DNA of 64,000 nucleotides from positions 129,681,018-129,745,017 of the forward strand of contig CM043968.1 in NCBI GenBank assembly GCA_014529385.2. The letters are read 5' to 3'. Shown piece by piece: positions 34,184 through 47,846 of the stretch (the first letter of the stretch is position 1; the number at the start of each line of letters is the position of its first letter). This stretch comes from Adiantum capillus-veneris (lineage: Eukaryota; Streptophyta; Polypodiopsida; Polypodiales; Pteridaceae). Under the pieces are notes generated by a model. That model worked only from the letters and a program-made list of their open reading frames with translations, was not told the origin of the DNA and did no database searches. The position numbers and the translations under genes were made by a program.

Positions 34184-35535
34184 ATGGTTATCTTATCCAT
34201 GGAAATAGGCTATGTGTTACCCACTCCCTTCGTGAGAAAGTCATGAAGAATGCCATGCTCCTCCCTATGCAGTGCATAGAGGCATTCAACCTACTCTTCG
34301 AGGAGTAGAGATGTAGTTCTATTGGCCTACCATGAAAGTGGACATACAAGAGCATGTTTCAAAATGTGTGGTCTACCAAAATACTAAGTATGATAGAGGG
34401 AAGCAACCTGGATTACTCCAGCCATTGCCAATCCCTAATTCACCGTAGGAGAGTATATCCATGGATTTTATTTTTGAATTACCCAAGTCTATCCATGAGA
34501 ATATGGGAATGGACAATAGTCAATAGGTTTAGCAAGCAAGCACACTTTATTCCTATCAAAACGACTATTACGGCACACCAAATGGAAAATCCCTTCACAT
34601 CTCAGATTTTCAAACACCATGGATTGCTAGCATCTATCGTGTCAGATAGAGATCCTAAAATGACCATTAATTTTTGGAAAGGTCTCTTTGAAAATCTAGG
34701 TACAAGATTGAATTTATCTTCGGCCTATTACCCACAAATGGATGGCCAAAGTGAGATAGTCAATCTTACGATACTCGATCTACTAAAGACTTATGTTACA
34801 GAAGTAGATAAACGCTCACAATGGAAAAAGTATTTACCCCTTGTAGAGTATGCGTACAATAATATTATCCATACTTCTACAAGAAAAGCACCTTTTGAAA
34901 TCATAGAGGGAAGACCTAAAAGTCCCTTGCTACTTAAAGTACATGGGAAGATCTTTGCTGCCAAGTATAGCCGTGACCTACAAGAATCTTTTCAAAAGAT
35001 TAAGGAGGCTATATCCATCTCTCAACAAAGGCAAAAAGTTGCTACTAACAAAAAGCACAGAAGGGCCTTAACATTTAAGGAAAATAATTGGGTCTTACTT
35101 AAGTTTCCCATGGCTAGATTGAGGCAAATGACGGACAAAAGTCCTACATGCCATCAAACATATTATGCTAAACTAGAAAAAAGATACTATGGTCCTTTTA
35201 AAATTTTGAAGCCAATCAATGAGATGGATTATCAACTCAAGCTACCCAACCATTGGCTCATACACAATGCTTTTCATGTGAGCCTACTTAAGTCCTACAA
35301 AGGAGAGCCACCAAGTGAATCAATTATTGAAGGCCCTTCTGAAATCAAAGACCAAGAAGAGGTGCTACAACCCAAATCTATCCTTCGGCATGAAGACAAG
35401 GTACTACAACATGGTAAGATTATCCAACGGTATCTTATTAATTTCAAAAGTTATCCTTTTGAAGATGCTAGATGGATGCAAGAAATACAACTTAAGGATG
35501 AGCAGGAGAGTCATCCTCATCAATACAAGGTTTAA
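34184..35535 (+). pseudogene. gypsy-3 integrase
   Basis: The zinc domain is degraded ([12 protein letters not shown], with Tyr for the last Cys). The catalytic core keeps [17 protein letters not shown] (Asp) and [13 protein letters not shown] (Glu); the first Asp block SMDFIF lies in a neighbouring frame near 34455. The C-terminus within the open frame 34354-35535 has [20 protein letters not shown] and [16 protein letters not shown]. It ends [18 protein letters not shown], the chromodomain-like tail shared with gypsy-1. Confidence 0.82.
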
Positions 35536-35559
35536 GAAGACTAGTGATGAGATTAACAC

Positions 35560-37560
35560 CTTTTATAGTAAGCATAAGTAGTTAAGTAAATGCCAGGTTC
35601 ATCATATTTCAGCTCCTTCAAGATGTCAAGCATAAGTCCACAGAAGATGTTGAAGGCAATCTGTGCAATTACAAGTTGCTTAGCTTGGCCACCTAGCCAA
35701 GAGAAAATGAGGGAGAGATCAAAATCCACCGATTTTTTTGAGAAAAGTAAGTCCAGATGGTTAAGAATAAATCAAATGGCATGATTGAACCACATGATGC
35801 TGGATTCACAAGAGGCTTTAGAGTCAAGAAATCTGCAAGCACATTTTACATAAGGTCAAAAGACATTCAAGATGGATTCAGTGTAAAAATCAGGGTTACT
35901 CTTGGCAAATTCCATGTTTCCTTTGGTACAGATGTACAGGCCTATATTAGAGGGGCACTTGGAGTGGTCAATGAGATTGAGATTGAAGGGTGCCTTGATG
36001 AGCTCACCTTTGTCCAAAAATTGTCCTCCTTTAAGAATCTTCAGTCTACAATCTTCCATAGTAGAGGCAGGGAGGTTAGCAAGGTAGACCCAAGTTTCAC
36101 TCAAAATAGGTGCTAAGAAAGCTTTGTTGGGCAGGACCCAAAGCTAATGGTCAACCTCGAGGGATTCAATTCAATTTGTCTCACGGGCAAGAGAGGAAAA
36201 ACTTTAGAAATTTTAGGCACCATCTCCAAGAGGTTAGAGTCATTGAGGGAGCAAAGATTACTCTGAAATTCCTTAACTGCTTCAAGGGCTGCACTATCCC
36301 GACAAAAAATTCCACCAGTTTGTGGGATAGATGGAGTGGCTGGTGCACAGACAAAAGAGGGATTAAGCCCACATAATTTCCTAAGAAAGTTAGACATATC
36401 AGCACCATAGGAGGAAAAAAGAGCAAGCTCTTGCTGATACTATGAGGATAAAAGAGGAAGTTGGGCAATGTATTGGGAAATTAAATTTACTCCTTCCATG
36501 GAGTCTTTATCCAAAGTAGCTAAAATCTTGACCCAATCATTAAAGGACAGCATATGTAAGACAGATAGTTTCTTGTCAAAGGTAAGAGCCGAATCATAAA
36601 TTAGTTGAGAAGCATCCAAGATGCTAATACATCTGAGGACAAGAGAAGTGGCCACTGAGAGAGGTTCCGAGGCCAGTTCCAATCCTTGTGAGAGAGCAAG
36701 AGTCTTCAAAAACATGAGGAGAAGTTCACTTATATTTCTCATGGTAGATAACACAATCTTTGGCCTTCCTAGAGAGGAAGAGTTTAGTTCTAACTACCAA
36801 GGCATTCTTTGGTTTACGATCCTTAAGGTAAAGCTTAATCTGTTCAAGAATCCTTGCATGGTTCTCAGGGTTGTGATTAGTGCTCATGCGAGTTGTCTTT
36901 CTATAGGGTAAGCATTTCTGAAAAGGAAACAGTGTAAACATAAATAAAGGTAGAAACAGTAACTGTGATTTTTTGGGCTTGCAAACCTTAAACTGGCAAA
37001 GTCAAAGACTATAGTAGCTGTGTGCAGGGGACAACAAAAAAATTCTAAAAAGGGACCACCTAACACCAGTCAACCTATCAAGGGATTACAGACTGTGGGT
37101 CCAACTTAGAACTCAATTTCAAATAAAATTTCCAAAGCCAGCATCCCGGTTTCTCTTGGAAAGAAAAACCTTATGTATAGGATGTGTGTGTAGCTGTTAA
37201 ATCTTAGATAATAAGACATAATTGAATTTTTGCATTCAAAAGACAACTGTATGTACAAAAACAACTCAGTATTAGAATCATTTAAGTACAATGTTTATAG
37301 GAAAGAGATCCCCTTTCAGTATGCAGAAAGTAAATGAACTTCCCAAGTCATCAATGAGTGTTCCATCCAGAGTAAGATAGCTTGCCAAAGTAAAAAAACC
37401 TTCCAAGATAAGATAGAATCCTTACTTGTATCCATCCAAACAAGACCTTGGATGTGTTTTACAGGTATTAATGGACCATACCAATTGTTATCCATGTCCA
37501 TCTTATAAGCTTTTCTTATTTTAACAAGCTTAGTGATATATGATTACAAAAAATGTTCTT
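35560..37560 (-). pseudogene. Gene-like remnant with splice-site-like junctions, unidentified
   Basis: Minus-strand pieces read as one protein: KAYKMDMDNNWYGPLIPV (37520 down, ending at a GTAAGG donor-like site near 37422). A strong acceptor-like TTTCCTTTTCAG near 36917 precedes KCLPYRKTTRMSTNHNPE and KLYLKDRKPKNALVVRTKL. A frame change leads to LLLMFLKTLALSQGLELASE (36754-36440), then after one stop FLRKLCGLNPSFVCAPATPS (36397-36113). Another frame gives NKAFLAPILSETWVYLANLP and CPSNIGLYICTKGNMEFAK (to 35856). A TTGCAG site precedes FLDSKASCESSIMWFNHAI, ending at 35778. It is helical and Leu-rich early, with a beta-like end. I do not recognise it. No retrotransposon motif is seen, so a host-gene fragment is the best guess. 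Confidence 0.4.
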
Positions 37561-38723
37561 CTATTTCTCCTTTTCATAAATCCAAGTTACTAGCAAAAAA
37601 CATTGATCTGATTAGAAGGCCACTACCCCTTCTAATCCAAGTGTCATAGTCCCCTTTCAATAAATCCTTCAAGTTTTAATGAAACTCAACCGAAGCTCAA
37701 AAAAACTCTTATTATAGTTCAAAAAAGTAATAAGTTAGTTTATGTTTGTTTAGGTCAAATACAGTTAAATGTTCACCATGGTATATGGAATTTAAAACAT
37801 CTTACAGTGTGTGTAATTATTACCAGATAAATCTCACAACACATTAAGTGGCAAGGAGCCTTTTCAAGTAACCAAATATCTGAAGAGTAGTTCAATATTC
37901 ATATGCAGCCGGCACGCCAAGCCTCCGAAAACCATAGAGCCAGTATCAATTATTACACAAGAAGTTACCAGATATCATATCATCCTCATGCCAATCCAAG
38001 GGGTACAAAATATGCAGTCAAATGTAGTCGAAAAAACAGTCCCAAAGTGTATACTTACTTAACTAGGTAAAGGTTCTTTATTAAGAAACATGGGGTATGT
38101 TACCAAGCATGAGGTGCACCAGGTCTTGGAATATTTATAAACAAAATAGTATAACTGCCCAGCGAATATGACAGAGGTAATAGACCTCCTAATTTAAAAA
38201 TTTTGGTAGAGCATTCATATGCCGTCGGGCCAACCAACCCCGCACACAGTGCGCATGAAGCCACATCAGTACTACTTGTTTTCCAAGAAACCAAACGATG
38301 AGTTCTCCCAGGTTGTATTATCACCAAATTACCAGTGAACCATTACACCATGCATATCAATCAAATCCCAAACCATACCTTCTTTAAGCAGTCACCTCAA
38401 TAGAGCAAGAGAACTAATACAGTATATGTTAGCACCCGTGAAAAAGCCTTGTAACAGTAAGTGAATTCCAGTTTTAAGCTAGCCAAGAAAAACCCAATTC
38501 CTCCTTTTCCAATGAATGACAAATTATACCGACCAACCTTAACCACAATTTCCATGCTGAGTAAAATGATACAACCTATCATTTATGAGCAATAAAACAC
38601 CAGATGCGCATAGTGTGAAATCGACAGTCCCCGACAGTTGTAAAACCCATAATAAATGCAAGCAGAATACGCCTAAGGGAAAACAACCGCCACCATGCTA
38701 AAACATATAATGTTAACCTTACA
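37561..38723. other. No recognisable feature
   Basis: AT-rich sequence without motifs I can name. A short minus-strand frame at 38327-38100 has a Cys/Gly-rich stretch, and part of it (about 38210-38280) looks distantly similar to 37905-37970, perhaps an old duplication. Confidence 0.4.
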
Positions 38724-39455
<732 letters not shown>

Positions 39456-39606
39456 CCGCCCTATCCCAGGCGCCATACACAATGGATCGGTAGTAGGCCC
39501 ATTGTGTATGGGCCTACTACCTAATTAGAGAAATGAGATTCTCTTGTTTAAAGTGTAACCCAAGCCAGTTATGTTGGGTGAGAGCATGTATAATAGTGTT
39601 ATAGAT

Positions 39607-40425
39607 CTAATTTCTGTTAAACCCGTTAAGGCAATACTTTTTGATTAGTAAGCGAACATCCTCCCAGGCAAGAAAAGGGTTGATTGAAGAATAGAAAATT
39701 AAGTGTAGCAGGCCGATATAAGAGCTAATAGGTGCCTTGTAAGGCCTATTGCTATTCTTATTTATGAATTCAATAAGGGGTAGTTTCAGGAGATCCCTTT
39801 TCCACACAAACCTAAGATCATATCCTCCAACAGACAGGACATGAAGGGAAATAGAGAGGTTAAGAAATTGGACAAATGTGCAAAAAATCCCATTGGGTGT
39901 GACGATCTCATGGAGAGAGGTAGGTTCAATTTTAAGGCAGTGAGGGTAAATCAGACAGATTTCATTGGGGAAGTCACTATTGTTGATGCTAAGTAAGTCA
40001 TCCATGTATCTATAAGTATGTCTGAACTGTGAAAGCTTATTCTTATAAGATTCCATGGTCTTGAGACACCACTTGTATTCAAAGAAAGCAAGGTAAATAT
40101 TACACATAAGTGGAGAGCAAGAGAATCCCATTGGGATGCCAAGGCATTGGTTAAAGCAAAGACCACCTGAAACTATAGTGTAGTTACTCAACAGCCAGGA
40201 GATGTAGGAGCAAAGCTTAGATTCATTTAAGTGTAAGGAGTGTTCGGAGTGAGATAATGAATCCACCTGGGTTTTTTGGAAACAGAGATGTAAAAAAGCT
40301 TCTTCTTTCTAGCATTGGAGAAAGCCAGTTTAATTACCTTGGCAAGAACAACCTTAAGGCCAAGATCCCCATCAAGGGGAATTTTTTTGTAACATTGTGT
40401 AATGTCAGCAGCAAAAATGTGGAAG
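39607..40425 (-). pseudogene. Penelope-like reverse transcriptase fragment
   Basis: An open frame of 219 codons (40266-39607) contains CLGIPMGFSCSPLMCNIYLA, then YRYMDDLLSINN, the catalytic two-Asp motif. A palm region (CLIYPHCLKIE and FLNLSISLHV) and a thumb-like end (AWEDVRLLIKKYCLNGF) follow. Just upstream in another frame (about 40425-40270) lies ADITQCYKKIPLDG, the first RT Asp block. GIPMG with a xxYDD-type core and the terminal NGF/NGY signature point to the Penelope-like class, not LTR or LINE elements. No GIY-YIG endonuclease is seen, so the copy is partial. Assignment within the class is uncertain. Confidence 0.68.
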
Positions 40426-40552
40426 ATCTGCTGAGGAAGGTTAAGCGAGACCTCTGTAGAGTTTTTTGTAAGCCAGGATTATATTGAACATGCAAGAAGT
40501 CCTGGCAAATTTTCTGTTTAGTGGCACAAATAAGCTCTATTCATATAGTATA

Positions 40553-41257
<705 letters not shown>

Positions 41258-41430
41258 GAGAAGAAAATAATAGGGCACTCACATACGGCCTATGTGAGAA
41301 CAAAGCGCTTGGGAGAATGCCGCCAAACTTGCAAAAAACAAAAACCACACACCTTATGCTCATGTCATGACTTTGAATTTGCCGGCATTTATGCTCTTTT
41401 CATGATGGGTATTTCTTCTTTGAAAAGAAA

Positions 41431-42650
41431 TTGTGTGTAATTATTGCATTTCGTCAACTTATACTTAAAGAGTGTCGTGAACCACCTTATGTAGGCCACC
41501 GTGGGATTCTTGTAACTATTCACATAGTAGAGTCTCAATTTTATTGGCCCTTCCTTCAAAAAGATGTTGCTACATATACTGCACAATGTTTTTATGTCAA
41601 CAATTCAAGCATCATCATGGTAAGCAATATGGTTTGTTAATGCGTTTACCTATTCTTGACTCTCCTTGGCAATATAATTCTATGGATTTTATTACTGGAT
41701 TCCCTCTCACTTATGCACAGAAAAATATGATTTAAACCATTGTAGATAGATTTAGTAAGGAATCTTGCTTTCTACCTTGTAAAAAGACATCTATCATATC
41801 TGATCAAGGTAGACATTTTTGCAATGAGTTTTGGTTGACACTTTTCAGCAATTTAGGCACTCAAATAGACTTCAATTCTGCATTTCATCTGGAATCTTAA
41901 GGAAAAACAGAAGCCACTAATAGCACCATTCTAGATCATTTATGAACATACACTCATGAGAGGCCAAGAACTTGAGATACATACTTTCACATGCTCCAAT
42001 TTGCATACAACAACACTGCTCATTCATCCATGGAAAAATCACCAATTCAAATTGTATATGGGTACTCATTTTCTACTCCTTTGTTTCACATTTCTCATAA
42101 GGTAACACATGCTGATAAAATTACTCAACAACACACCCAAATATTGGAGCAAGCAAAACAAGAAATCCACAGAGTACAATGTGTATACATCAAACAAGCA
42201 AATAAAAGAGACAACCCATGGAATTCAAAGAGGGAGATTTTGTGATGCTTCGCATTGAAAAGAGACATCTTCAGAGTGTACATATCAGTCATGTTTCCAA
42301 GCTAGCACCACAGTATTATGGTCCTTTTAGAATCACTAATCATATTAATGCTAATTTATTTCGTTTAGCTCTCTGTCACTCTTGAAAAATTCACAATACA
42401 TTTCACATAAGTCTTCTTTGTCCTTTCAAAGTTTTTATACCATCTCTCCTTATCATTGATGATCCACCTTTTTTAGAATAATATTTTGAAATCCTTGTAC
42501 TTGAGATCATCATAGACCATGAAGACACTTTGACACGCAGTGATATGTTGCATCGCAAGTATTTGCTTCAGTATAAGAATCATTGCCTTGAAAGCGCCAA
42601 GTGGATGCTAGAGAGTTTTTTTTGCTCTCATTCTAGTATCCTGGAAGCAT
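41431..42650 (+). pseudogene. gypsy-4: integrase fragment of a Ty3/gypsy element
   Basis: Readable blocks: EPPYVGHRGI and SQFYWPFLQKDVATYTAQC (zinc domain, partly lost), SPWQYNSMDFITGFPLTY (first Asp), IISDQGRHFCNEFW (second Asp, with a deletion of roughly 40 codons before it) and GKTEATNSTILDH (Glu). C-terminal pieces include QFAYNNTAHSSMEKSPIQIV. A chromodomain-like end, YLLQYKNHCLESAKWML, lies at about 42561-42612. No LTR or RT is seen, so this is a scrap. Confidence 0.78.
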
Positions 42651-42872
42651 ATTAAACTTCTAAAAGTTTTAAAAAAAAATATTCTTTATATGAGGTTCGT
42701 CCTTTGGATAATGATTTTAGTATTCCACTTGCCTTGAAAGCGCCAAGTGGATGCCAGAGAGGTTTTTTTGCTCTCATTCTAGTATCCTAGAAGCATATTA
42801 AACTTCTAAAAGTTTAAATTTTTTTATTATTTACCTGAGGTTTTTCCTTTGGATAATGATTGTGGTATTTTT
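42585..42872 (+). repeat. Tandem duplication, about 146-bp unit
   Basis: GCCTTGAAAGCGCCAAGTGG begins both copies (42585 and 42731). Similarity extends to GGATAATGATTNTNGTATT in each. The first copy overlaps the chromodomain-like end of gypsy-4, so the duplication arose within that element or after it inserted. Confidence 0.8.
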
Positions 42873-45800
42873 GTATCGTCGTTTAACAGTTCATTCAGTG
42901 GTAATTTGATGTTGAGGTTCACGCTTTGATTGTTAGTATGTGGAGGTTCACCCTTTGATCCTTCTTAAATACAATCATCACTTGGTTCTCCCAGCATAGA
43001 AAGCAACCTGCTTTGGCAAACGTGTCATGAGGATTTGTTGTTCTATTGTGGCAGAGCCTCCTCCTCCTCCTATAGCACTGGAAAATCTCTCTACCAACTA
43101 CGTGACTGGGCCTTGTTTTTATGGGTGCAGTAAGTGGGCAGGAACATCAGGAGAAGGGGGCGCCTTGCTTTTTTGGTGGGGAGGGATGAGAGAGAATAGG
43201 GATTCCTTGGTATGCATGCCAAGCAAAGAGAGGGGAGGATGATTTCAACTCAAGATAGCATGAGATGGGGGCACCCCAATTTTATGCTTCTTTTATTATT
43301 GGATTGCCCACTTATTAAGTGGGCAACGAAAAACAATTTTTAAAAATGGTGTGAACCTTTTTAAAACTCAATCCAACTTATGTGCTAAAAACAATGCCTT
43401 AGCAGACACACCCCAAGCATCCCTGGATGCATCAATAGGTCTTCTAGCATGCCCATTAGGGGAAGTTTGAGGTCTCTTTTTTGCCTTTTAATGTTTAGAG
43501 AGAGAGAGTGTCTAGGCCAATGAGAGGAGGGCTTTCGTTACAAAACCTTTATTTTTAAAATTGATTTTGAATTTCTAAAATGAATTTTTTTAGAAAGAAA
43601 ATATAAGATAACTTTCCATCACATGGTCCTTTTACCTCAAAATGGTCTCCTTTACATACCAAAAAGTGTTTTTGAATCTTCTTGCAGCCTTCTTTCCCCT
43701 CCTATTCCCAGCTTTCTTTTGAATCTTCTCACGGCCTTCTTTTCCCTCCTATTCCCACCTCTCTCCTCATTCCACCATCTTTTTCTTCCTCCTCTTCCTA
43801 CTATTTTCTCTTCACTCATCTTCTATGTGTCATCTACCTCAAGCAATGGAGTCCACCCGGTCTAAACTCCCTAGCATATCCGTTGAAACCATTATCACCT
43901 ATGCCACATTAAAGGAGCACAAATAGTGGATCCCAAAATCCATAGCCAAGGTTAGTTGGATTATAATGTAGCAAAGCAGGAGAAGAAAATACTCCTCAAA
44001 AAACCAATTCTTGTCATGTTGGAAAGAAAGAGTGAAACATTTTAAGCTTTTAGGAGCCAAGAACATGTTTACATGCACGAGGATCTTTATCTCCATCCAG
44101 GAGCTCTAATCTTCCTCTGCAGAGAGATAATTGTAAGTGATTGGTATGGTGACTATTATTTTTAGTTTTCTTTAGGTTGTTTGTGGTACTTTTCTCCTAT
44201 ATTTTTTATATTTTTGGTTTGTTTTGTGCTACTATGCTTCTTACACATCTCTATCTCTAAAGCATAGAGGAATGGAAATTGGTGGAGTATACCATGGATA
44301 TTTTGGATATCTAGCCTTGGCTCCATTGGGGAGGAGCTTTACAAAGGGAGAACTCGTGGGTCTCTGGCAGAGAAGGGGGTATTCTTCCATGTTCTAGGAC
44401 ATTGATATGTCGATGAACAACACATAGCCACCTTGAAGTTAAGATCCATGTGCACATTGCACTAAATGAGGCAAGATCTACACAATGCACATATAGATGG
44501 AAAGGTGTGTAGATAATGATGTCCTTCTTTCTACCATTCTTTGCTTCTATGAGGCATAGTCTTACTTTCACCTTTTATAATATGGCTTGTATGTCTTGAT
44601 AGGATTGAAAGAAACTCCTATGCCAAGAAGTTCCAGAAGGGATTGTCCATCTACTACCAAGATAAACTACTCCTTACACTATTTCTAGTGATGTTGGCAT
44701 TTTGTATCAGTTGTTCCCTACATTTGGCATTTTGTACAAAATATTTTGATATTAATGACAATTAACTTTGGCAATTACTTGTTTGGTGCAAATATTTTAT
44801 TTTGTTGATTTTCACTCTGTATATTGAAAAAGGTGTGTCAATGTCATGCCCTCAATATTGTACGGTGTTTGTATGTTAAAAAAAGAAAGTGCTATCATAC
44901 CATAGTCTTGCCATGCCCTTGCGTTATAACACTATAAGTAGCTCAAGCCAGTTTCTAAAAATCACCCATATACACTTACAATGGGAAATACATATAGAAA
45001 TTTGGGTAAGGATACGTGCTCCTCTTCCTCATTTCCTATGAGCAAGAACAAGGAGAAGAAGAAAAAGAGAAAAGAGGATGAGTAGAAGACCATAGAGGAG
45101 GAGAAGGTAGAGGAGGAAGTAGAAGAGAAGGTAGAGGTGTACTTTGAACTAATTTTCATCATCTCAACTCTTAGGCCCTCCAAGTGTAGATTTAGAAGAT
45201 GGAATGGATTATGCTTTGGGGCTTGATATGCTAAATTAACAAAACTAGATGGGACTATACATGCAAAGAAATATCCAAGGACTTCCACAATTGCAACAAA
45301 AAATTGAAAGACTATATTCGAAGTTACACTTGACTTGGAGACAATGAAATCATAGCAATGGAAGCCTTTGGTTAAATCTACTTTTATTTACTTAATTTAT
45401 AATCAAAATGTTTGATTTTACAAAGGGTTTATAGCTATACAAAATGCTAATTTACAAAAAGGGATATTGTAAATTCTTTACGAAATGTTATGTGCTCTTT
45501 GCAAAATGTTCCACCTTATATCTATTATGAGTTGTTATGCAGTATACAGTTTCTAAAAAGGAAGCCTATGAATTTCCACAATGAGTGCCTTTTCTGCTCT
45601 CCTAATGTCTCTGAAGCTTATCACTCTTTGAAAAAATATTCTCTTCTCTGAAAGAGAATGAAATGAATTCTTGGTATCAATTCTTTCCTTAAGAGATAGG
45701 CTTTTAGGTGAAAGATTTTCTTCTAGCTTTGAGTTATCTCCTTGGTTTACTTTTGATTCATCATGTATCGCCTCCTTCTTCATCTCGTCTTTAGGGATCT

Positions 45801-46065
45801 TCCTAGTAGTTGCTTGGCCCTTGCCATTAATGACTTTCCCTTCTTGTATCATCAACCATAGTATAACTAAAAAGAAGCATATAATTTAGAAGAATATTTG
45901 TCTTTTACATACATATATAGAAGATGGTGAATATCATCGAAGTTTATTATCAGGGTTAAGATTGTTTTTAACAAAGGGTGTTCCTTATGGACAAAATTAG
46001 AATACCCTTGAAATTCTTTAAGCAAGGTACTAAAATTAACAAGAATTTTAAAAACCAACAATGTG
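42873..46065. other. No recognisable gene
   Basis: AT-rich spacer. There is a CT-rich stretch at about 43675-43800 (strings of CTTCC and CCTCC) whose translation is low complexity, and a purine-rich stretch at 45030-45140. I see no transposon ends, RNA gene or conserved protein. Confidence 0.5.
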
Positions 46066-46506
46066 ACTCAAAATATGGTGATTTTGACTCTGCCAATGTG
46101 TCTAGAAGGCCCAAAAATCCTAGGATCAACTCCTAAGTCGCCTCTTTTGGACATCCGGAGGTCCTCCACATACACTAGATTTGCACAGGGAGGACAACAT
46201 TTTGGGAAGCTTTTTTTGACATTTTTCCCTCTGGGTGTCCAAAAAGGCGACTTAGGAGTCGATCCTAGGGTTAAAACATCAAAAAAAAACCTCCCTAAAA
46301 TGTTGTGTCCTCTCTGTGCAAATTTAGTGTATGTGAAGGCCCCTCCGCCTGCAGTAAATTTGCATAGGGAAGACACAATATTTTGGGAGGCTCTTTTTGA
46401 CGTTTTTCCCTCTCTGAGTGTCCAAAAGAGGTGACTTAGGAGTATATCATAGGGTTTTTGGACCTTCAGGACGCACTTGCGGGGTCAAAATCACCATTTT
46501 TTGAGT
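46066..46506. mobile_element. Foldback element, 441 bp, with nested inverted repeats
   Basis: Outer arms: ACTCAAAATATGGTGATTTT at the left and its near complement, ending TTTTTTGAGT, at the right, pairing over roughly 80 bp. Inner arms: CTCCTAAGTCGCC (about 46129) pairs with GGCGACTTAGGAG (about 46244), and TGTCCTCTCTGTGCAAATTTA-like text (about 46306) pairs with the TAAATTTGCATAGGGAAGAC region (about 46356). There is no coding capacity. Long terminal inverted repeats without a transposase fit a Mutator-like or foldback MITE. No target duplication is clear. Confidence 0.65.
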
Positions 46507-46527
46507 TTTAAAATCAAAATGTTTTTT

Positions 46528-47846
46528 ATGGTGCCCTCCTTGCACAAAAACTAGGTATATGGGTGGCTCCCCAATTTTGCTTAAGGAGGATACCATCAAA
46601 CAAATTATACACAAGCCTTTGTGTCATCCCTATGCAAAAATAGTATAGTCAGACATGCATCCACCTACACTATTTTTGCATAGAGAAGACACAAGCACGA
46701 AAAAGTTGTCATTGCTATGCAAAAACATTGTAGTCGGTCGGCTACACTATTTTCACATAGAGAATACACAAGCACGAAAAAAAATCAAAAAAGCTATTAT
46801 ATCATTGCTATGCAAAAATAGTGTAGTCAGACATTACGTTTGACTACACTATTTTTGTGCATCGACGACATGGATTGAAGAATTTACAAAGAAAGCATTA
46901 AGATTACGAAATTTCACCTTACAATGACATCCAAAGATTAGAGTATAAGAAATAAGGAGAAGGTCCGGTCTAAATCGACCTTGTGGAGCAATGTGGTCAG
47001 AAGAATATAGTTGACAAGAAAAAATTGTTTGTGTGTGAACGCATCTATATATAGTAGTGCACAATTACCTAGATAAAATTTGAATTGACACAATTTATGA
47101 TGCATGGAATTGACCGTTGTGCATGTGTTTCAAGGTACATGATTGAAATACTATTTATAGCTCTCAAAGTGCTTATATATATCATTTTTTATCCATCCTT
47201 CGTATTTTGTTAAGATTTTTGTATACAACATAAAGCTCAAGAAAGCTTACATTGTTGTTGAGAGAACACAAAGGTACGTATTTTCATTGGATTTGTTTTT
47301 GTAGAACATTTTTTTCAATGCAAATATAAAGTGTGTCATCCCTATGCAAGCATAATGTACATGGATGCCTTGTCAAATACACATAAATCACATAGAACTG
47401 ACACATCCTTGTCATTTATATGCAAAAAGAATATTTTTTTATGTGTCGTTGCTACACAAAAATAGAACACTCGGGCATGCCTCCGAGTGCTCTAATTTTG
47501 CATAGCAATGACACAATCAAGTAGACACAAATTTTCTTGTTAATGCCGTCTCTATGCAAACATAGAACATTTGAACATTCATTGGGATGCTCTATTTTTT
47601 GCATAGCAAGGACCCAATCAAGTGAGCAAAAGACATATTTCTCATGTCGCCCTAATGCAAAAATAAAGCACCCGGACGCATGTCCCGGTGCTCTATTTTC
47701 ACATAGCAATGACACCATTATCATTATAATTCACTTTATTTTGTATAGCAACAATGTTATCCAATCCTTCCCATATGTCGTCCCTATACAAAATTAGATC
47801 ACCCGCACATGGGTCTGGATGCTCTATTTTTGTATAGGGACGACAT
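46528..47846. repeat. Array of nine short palindromic units
   Basis: Units at about 46528-46596, 46621-46692, 46706-46769, 46799-46871, 47332-47404 (decayed), 47443-47514, 47541-47614, 47643-47715 and 47774-47846. Each is 64-74 bp and folds along almost its full length. The outer arm is shared (TGTCNTCCCTATGCAAAAATAG). The inner arm differs between units yet still pairs: CACTCGG with CCGAGTG, CACCCGGAC with GTCCCGGTG, GTAGTCA with TGACTAC. The last unit has a perfect 19-bp outer arm. The four rightmost units lie about 100-130 bp apart and some spacers share CAATCAAGT. 46872-47331 holds nothing else. Confidence 0.75.

Larger units (their letters stand above)
28140..35550 (+). mobile_element. 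gypsy-3: Ty3/gypsy relative of gypsy-1, 3' LTR missing
   Basis: It has a 5' LTR (28140-30431, with a nested solo copia LTR), a primer binding site, and gag-to-integrase regions co-linear with gypsy-1 and clearly similar in protein. Homology stops shortly after the integrase stop at 35535, and no 3' LTR or polypurine tract follows. Stops and frameshifts are frequent up to 34.5 kb; the integrase end is open for 393 codons. Confidence 0.87.

Noticed and set aside
43623-43912. Ser/Pro-rich frames as a secreted or membrane protein
   Set aside because: They are low-complexity CT-rich sequence without start context, homology or continuation.
46528-47846. CRISPR-like array (regular repeats and spacers)
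   Set aside because: Units are full palindromes with variable spacing in plant-type sequence; there are no cas genes and the spacers are not uniform.
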